Assembly (NCBI RefSeq): GCF_013408335.1
Contig: NZ_JACBZR010000001.1
Span: 2,356,001 to 2,420,000 of the forward strand
From: Nocardioides panzhihuensis
Lineage (GTDB): Bacteria > Actinomycetota > Actinomycetes > Propionibacteriales > Nocardioidaceae
Direction of reading: 5' to 3'
DNA: 64,000 nt
The position numbers and the translations under genes are program-made. This document shows, piece by piece, positions 60,405 through 64,000 of the stretch. The notes below the pieces were generated by a model. The model saw only the letters and a program-made list of their open reading frames with translations, was not told the DNA's origin and ran no database searches. Numbering within the stretch: the first letter of the stretch is position 1; each line of letters starts with the position of its first letter.

Positions 60405-60431
60405 GCTCCCATAGGACTGTGGGAGACGCGC

Positions 60432-61037
60432 GTGGTGCCGCACATCGTGGACCGCACCTGCGGGATCGAGCAGCTCGACCCGCTTCGTGAGAAGGCCTGC
60501 GCCGGGCTCCACGGGCAGGTCGTCGAGATCGGCTTCGGCAGCGGGAGCAGCATCGGCCACTATCCATCCGGCGTCACCGAGATCGTCACCGTCGAGCCCT
60601 CCGACGTCGCCTGGCGGCTCTCGGCGTCACGACGTTCGGACTCGTCGGTCCCGGTGAGCAGGGTCGGGCTCGACGGCGCCCGGCTCCCCCTCGCGGACGC
60701 GTCGGTGGACACGGGCCTGGTCACGTTCTCGCTGTGCACCATCCCCGACGTCGCCGGCGCGCTCGCAGAGCTGCGCCGCGTCCTGCGCCCCGGCGGCACG
60801 ATCGGCTTCGCCGAGCACGGCCTCTCCCCCGACGCCTCCGTCGCCCGCTGGCAGCATCGCCTCGACGGCCTCCAGCAGCGGCTCTTCGGCGGCTGCCACC
60901 TCACCCGCGACATCCCGAGGCTGATCGAGTCGGCAGGCTTCACCCTCGACGCGCTGGAGCAGTCCTACCTCCCGGGGCCGGCGCTCTCCCGTCCGTGGGG
61001 GTACCTCTCGGCCGGGCGGGCCGTTGCTCCCGAGTGA
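60432..61037 (+). CDS. Class I SAM-dependent methyltransferase
   Basis: 201 residues from a GTG. VVEIGFGSGSSIGHYP is motif I, VTVEPSD follows as the acidic strand, and LVTFSLCTIPDVAGALAELRRVLRPGGTIGFAEHG covers motifs IV-V. The layout resembles METTL7/ubiE-type small-molecule methyltransferases. Substrate unknown. It follows the GNAT gene by 27 bases. Confidence 0.85.
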   Translation: MVPHIVDRTCGIEQLDPLREKACAGLHGQVVEIGFGSGSSIGHYPSGVTEIVTVEPSDVAWRLSASRRSDSSVPVSRVGLDGARLPLADASVDTGLVTFSLCTIPDVAGALAELRRVLRPGGTIGFAEHGLSPDASVARWQHRLDGLQQRLFGGCHLTRDIPRLIESAGFTLDALEQSYLPGPALSRPWGYLSAGRAVAPE

Positions 61038-61044
61038 TCTCGCC

Positions 61045-61386
61045 TCAGCGTTTGCGCGTACGCAGCGCGTGGGCGACGTTGACGCCGACGAGGCCCACCC
61101 AGGAGATCACCAGGGCGCCGACGTTGTCGGTGACGCCGAGGGTGATGCTGATCGGGATGCCGGCGACGGCCGATCCGGCGCCCAGGACGAACTGGAAGAC
61201 CGAGGTGCGCGACTCGTTGCGCTCGGCGAGGGTGCGGGCCGAGGCGGTGGCGCCCACCCGCTCCTGGACGGTCTTCTCGATGCGGTCGGCGAAGCCCGCG
61301 ACCAGCTCGGCGTCGAAGGCGTCCCCCAGCTCATGGCGGGTCTCCAGCCCAGCCTCGATGTCCTTGCGCGCCATCTCGTCTGCCAC
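61045..61386 (-). CDS. Hypothetical membrane protein
   Basis: About 113 residues if the GTG at 61386 is used; a TTG at 61395 and an inner ATG are alternatives. The first 70 residues are charged and helical (cytoplasmic). Two adjacent hydrophobic helices follow (FVLGAGSAVAGIPISITLGV and VGALVISWVGLVGVNVAHAL), with a basic end. No family recognised. Confidence 0.6.
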   Translation of the reverse strand: MADEMARKDIEAGLETRHELGDAFDAELVAGFADRIEKTVQERVGATASARTLAERNESRTSVFQFVLGAGSAVAGIPISITLGVTDNVGALVISWVGLVGVNVAHALRTRKR

Positions 61387-61397
61387 GTCGATCAACC

Positions 61398-61568
61398 TTA
61401 GGAATCAGATGCCGGGGCCGAGGTCCCCGAGTTGTGTTGAATGTTGGTTCGCTCGGCGTGGCCGTGTGCTGCGGCTTGCACGCCCGGGGCGTTGTTCGGG
61501 TCGACCACGACGACGAGCGCCGCCGCTCCGACCAGGATCAGCAACCACGCTGCCATCTGACGCCCCAT
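61398..61568 (-). CDS. Small membrane/secreted protein (56 residues)
   Basis: ATG 61568 with a nearby CGGAG gives MGRQMAAWLLILVGAAALVV, a signal-anchor-like N terminus, followed by a hydrophilic Ala/His/Asn tail that ends PASDS. It is below usual length cut-offs but has a clear start, ribosome site and membrane helix. It lies 11 bases upstream of the hypothetical membrane protein gene, so they may form one operon. Confidence 0.45.
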   Translation of the reverse strand: MGRQMAAWLLILVGAAALVVVVDPNNAPGVQAAAHGHAERTNIQHNSGTSAPASDS

Positions 61569-61721
61569 TCTCCGGCCCGCTCCCGCGAACGCTCAAACAC
61601 TAGCCCGCGGGCCCCGCACCCGCAGCCGAATACATCCCGCCCGGTCTCCCCGATCGCACGAGCCGTCGAGTTGAGTACCCATGCTCACGCGCCGAGCCCC
61701 GCGAGCCGCTGCAATGGTCAT

Positions 61722-62891
61722 ATGGAAACAGGAGCAAGACCAGTCGCGCCGAAGCGGCTCGACTGGCTGCACGACGAGACCGCCCGCTGGGTTGGCGAGG
61801 GCCTCCTCACCGAGCACACCGCGGAGAGGATCAAGGCACAGTACGTCGCCTCCCACACCAGCTCGCTGACGCGGGTCATCTCCTACCTCGGCGGCGCGTT
61901 TCTGGGTGTCGGGCTGGTGTGGCTCGTGGCGACAAACCTCGACGCGCTCTCGCCGCTGGTGCGGTTCGCCGGGATCGTCGTCATCTGGCTCGCGTTCACC
62001 GCTGCCGCGGAAGTGCCCACGCTCCCGGGCCCGCTGCGCGGCGCTTTCCGCGGGATCGCGGCGCTCGGCTTCGGCGGTGTCATCTTCCAGGCGGCGCAGA
62101 GCCTCCAGGTGCCGGCCTACGAGCCCTCTCTGGTCGGGCTCTGGGGGCTCGGGGCACTTCTCTACGCCTACGCGAGCGCAGGCGTGGCGCCGCTGGTCGT
62201 GGGCATCGTGACCACGATGATCTGGTTCGACTGGCAGGTGGTGGCGAGCAGCGAGAGCACCTTCGCCGGCGTCTTCGCGGTGCTGGTCGGCGGCGTGATC
62301 GCGACTGCGACAGCCGCACTGCACGACCGAGGCCGGGAGGCGTTCGCCCGGGTATGGCGGCTCGCGGGCGGCGTACTCGTCCTGGGTGGCCTTTTCGTCG
62401 CCGCCATCCCGCAGGTCGGCGACCGCGAGCTGGCGTGGAGCCCGACCCTCGTCGTGGCGCTGGTGATCGCCGCGCTTCTCGCCGCCGTCGCGGTGGGGCG
62501 TACGCGAGGGTGGTCCCGGTGGGAGGTGCTGGCCTCGGCGCTCATCGTGCCGATCGGACTCGCACTGGTCGCCTGGGACCCGCAGGTGAGCGACCTCGGC
62601 TCCGTCTCGGGCGAGGCGTGGCTCTCCGCCTTCGTCAGCATCGCGGTCTACGTCGTCGTTGCCGGTGCGGTCGCCATCGACGGCTCCGTGCGCGACCATA
62701 CGCTGCTCGTCGTGCTCGCCACCGGCGCGCTGGTCGTCTTCACGACCATGCAGAGCTTCGCGGTCTTCGCGCCGATCATGTCCGGCGCGACCCTGTTCCT
62801 GATGCTGGGAGTGCTCCTGCTCGCCACCGGATTCGTCTTCGACCGCGCCCGACGTGGCGTGGCCGCCAACCTCAGCGAGGCCCTCTCATGA
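61722..62891 (+). CDS. DUF2157 membrane protein
   Basis: 389 residues from ATG 61722. A soluble N-terminal helix pair (LDWLHDETARWVGEGLLTEHTAERIKAQY), typical of DUF2157, is followed by about ten to twelve transmembrane helices. Members are usually followed by a GDYXXLXY-domain gene, as here, with an ATGA overlap. The role of the pair is unknown; membrane or envelope homeostasis has been suggested. Confidence 0.85.
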   Translation: METGARPVAPKRLDWLHDETARWVGEGLLTEHTAERIKAQYVASHTSSLTRVISYLGGAFLGVGLVWLVATNLDALSPLVRFAGIVVIWLAFTAAAEVPTLPGPLRGAFRGIAALGFGGVIFQAAQSLQVPAYEPSLVGLWGLGALLYAYASAGVAPLVVGIVTTMIWFDWQVVASSESTFAGVFAVLVGGVIATATAALHDRGREAFARVWRLAGGVLVLGGLFVAAIPQVGDRELAWSPTLVVALVIAALLAAVAVGRTRGWSRWEVLASALIVPIGLALVAWDPQVSDLGSVSGEAWLSAFVSIAVYVVVAGAVAIDGSVRDHTLLVVLATGALVVFTTMQSFAVFAPIMSGATLFLMLGVLLLATGFVFDRARRGVAANLSEALS

Positions 62892-63349
62892 ACGCTCGTA
62901 CCAAGGTGATGCTCGTCTGCTTCCTCAACCTCGGACTGGTCGGCCTCGCCGTCGCCGGCCAGCTCTCCGCACGTCTCACCGGCGACGAGATCCGGCTCCG
63001 CGTCGCCCCGGTCGATCCGATCGACCCGTTCCGTGGCGCCTATGTCGACCTCGCCTATACCGACATCACCGAACGTACGACTCACGAGACCGGGGATGCG
63101 TACGCCTCGCTGGCACGACGTGGCCAGGTCTGGGAGGCGACCAGCGTCTCGGTAGACCCGCCTGCCGAGGGACTGTTCCTGAAGTGCCACGACGACGGCT
63201 CGCGGCTCGCCTGCGGCATCGAGAGCTTCTTCGTCCCGCAGGATCGGGCCAAGGAGATCGAGGGCGACGTCGGCCGCGGCGATGCGATCGCGGTGGTGAA
63301 GGTCGACTCCCGCGGCAACGCGGCGCTCGTCTCGGTCCGGACGCACTGA
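62888..63349 (+). CDS. GDYXXLXY domain protein
   Basis: 153 residues. One N-terminal helix, then the family motif region DPFRGAYVDLAYTDI (R-G-x-Y-V-x-L-x-Y) at about residues 45-60 and a beta-rich domain with two Cys (LKCHDD and LACGIE). Translationally coupled to the DUF2157 gene. Function unknown. Confidence 0.85.
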   Translation: MNARTKVMLVCFLNLGLVGLAVAGQLSARLTGDEIRLRVAPVDPIDPFRGAYVDLAYTDITERTTHETGDAYASLARRGQVWEATSVSVDPPAEGLFLKCHDDGSRLACGIESFFVPQDRAKEIEGDVGRGDAIAVVKVDSRGNAALVSVRTH

Positions 63350-63360
63350 CAGAGACCCGG

Positions 63361-63738
63361 CTAACGATGGGCCTCGTCGGTCGCCGGCGCCTGAGCCGGC
63401 ATGGAGACCAAAGCTGAGACAGGTGCGGCGATCCCCCATTCGTACATCGCATCCAGCACCGGACGCAGCTGCCAGCCGAGCGGAGTCAGCTCATAGACCA
63501 CCCGCGGCGGGATCTCGGCATACGCGGTGCGGGTCACGATGCCGCGAGCCTCGAAAAGGCGCAGTCGGTTGGTCAGCGTATGGGCACTGATCCCGGGAAG
63601 CGCGGTTCGCAGCTCACCGAACCGGTGCGGGCCATGCATGAGCTCCCGGACGATGAGCGTCGCCCACGGACCGTCGAACAGCATCAGGAAACGCGACACA
63701 CCACACTCGGGAAGCTCAGGAAGGTCGACATCTGACAT
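63361..63738 (-). CDS. HxlR family transcriptional regulator
   Basis: 125 residues. Winged helix CGVSRFLMLFDGPWATLIVRELMHGPHRFGELRTALPGISAHTLTNRLRLFEARGIV, as in HxlR proteins, with a Cys near the N terminus that in some relatives senses electrophiles or oxidants. It is divergent from the NAD(P)-binding gene at 63802, with palindromes between, and is its probable regulator. Confidence 0.9.
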   Translation of the reverse strand: MSDVDLPELPECGVSRFLMLFDGPWATLIVRELMHGPHRFGELRTALPGISAHTLTNRLRLFEARGIVTRTAYAEIPPRVVYELTPLGWQLRPVLDAMYEWGIAAPVSALVSMPAQAPATDEAHR

Positions 63739-63774
63739 TTCTTCACCCTAGCCCAATAGTGCAGTTGACGTAAC

Positions 63775-63793
63775 TGGTGCACCATATGCACCA
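63775..63793. promoter_or_regulatory. Candidate HxlR operator
   Basis: TGGTGCA (63775-63781) and TGCACCA (63787-63793) are a perfect inverted repeat with a five-base spacer, directly before the NAD(P)-binding gene and about 40 bases from the HxlR start. A second repeat, CAGTTGACGTAACTG, overlaps its left side. Confidence 0.5.
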
Positions 63794-63801
63794 ATAGGTC
63801 C

Positions 63802-64000
63802 ATGACCTACATCATCCATGGCGCCACCGGCGCCCAGGGCTCCCCTGTCCTCGCCGCGATGCTCGCCGCCGGGAACCCGGCCGTGGCTGCCGTACGCACC
63901 TTGGACGCCGTAAACGACGGCGTCGCCTCGGTTGCCGTCGACCTCGCCGATGCCGGCTCCCTCGCCGAGGCGTACGCCGGCGCGGACGGGGTGTTCGTCC
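63802..64000 (+). CDS. NmrA-like NAD(P)-binding protein, cut by the window end
   Basis: The first 66 codons are present and the gene runs off the window. MTYIIHGATGAQGSPVLAAML is the Rossmann GxxGxxG loop of atypical SDR/NmrA proteins, followed by VDLADAGSLAEAYAGADGVFV. HxlR-controlled NAD(P)H-quinone reductase-like genes have this layout. Function cannot be refined from the fragment. Confidence 0.8.
   Translation, partial: MTYIIHGATGAQGSPVLAAMLAAGNPAVAAVRTLDAVNDGVASVAVDLADAGSLAEAYAGADGVFV

Noticed and set aside
1..64000. CRISPR arrays, tRNA/rRNA genes, transposases, integrases
   Set aside because: No regularly spaced repeats, no cloverleaf or rRNA-like sequence and no recombinase motifs were seen on reading. 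A short tRNA could still be missed without a covariance search.

Overview
The window is chromosomal DNA from a high-GC actinobacterium. It carries the Pup-proteasome genes (dop, pup, prcB, prcA, pafA, pafB, pafC), twin TrkA-type genes, DUF3710, DUF4193 and DUF4235 proteins, and very frequent ATGA or GTGA stop/start overlaps. Gene content and style fit Nocardioidaceae (Nocardioides-like), but the genus is an inference. No rRNA, tRNA, CRISPR array or transposase was seen.

Two conserved blocks are recognisable from remembered M. tuberculosis gene order. Block 1 is the Rv2689c-Rv2701c neighbourhood: RNA methyltransferase, APC permease, ceoB, ceoC, then DUF3159, OB-fold protein, DUF3710, dut, DUF3093, DUF4193, suhB. 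Block 2 is the Rv2092c-Rv2112c neighbourhood: helY, tatC, tatA, pafC, pafB, pafA, prcA, prcB, pup, dop. Block 1 is split: about 29 kb (roughly 7.2-36.3 kb) lies between ceoC and the DUF3159 gene, and this accessory segment is the most interesting part.

The accessory segment reads as a zinc-starvation island. A Fur-family regulator with Zur features (32.6 kb), cysteine-poor zinc-independent ribosomal protein paralogues (L36, S18, L32, L31, S14, L28), a degenerate COG0523 protein and a His-rich TIGR03943 protein with its permease partner lie in it. Similar Zur-box-like palindromes precede rpmE and rpmB. A third one sits in the single divergent promoter region of a RiPP locus. Rightward from it run a 32-residue precursor peptide, an E1-like partner, an S15-type hydrolase, a YcaO enzyme, a SagB-like dehydrogenase and two ABC half-transporters. 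Leftward run a propeller protein, an S9 peptidase and a FecBCD-type metallophore importer. A second ABC pair (7.2-10.9 kb) abuts it. I propose a Zur-controlled azol(in)e-peptide zinc metallophore that is made, exported, re-imported and hydrolysed. The product and the metal are inference.

The second notable signal is a family of tiny leader ORFs (27-28 codons, starting M/V-S-E-R). They lie directly upstream of five genes (an ABC subunit, the permease, the TIGR03943 gene, dop and prcA), and each ends in a stop that overlaps the start codon of the next gene. In four copies the last codons hold the downstream Shine-Dalgarno sequence inside a strong hairpin. A separate 14-codon leader peptide with attenuator-like hairpins precedes an EamA exporter at 54.7 kb.

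The rest is housekeeping or general metabolism: helicase, lipid kinase, coproporphyrin ferrochelatase, SulP transporter with a MerR regulator, GNAT, methyltransferases, DUF2157 and GDYXXLXY proteins, and an HxlR regulator divergent from an NAD(P)-binding protein cut by the window end.
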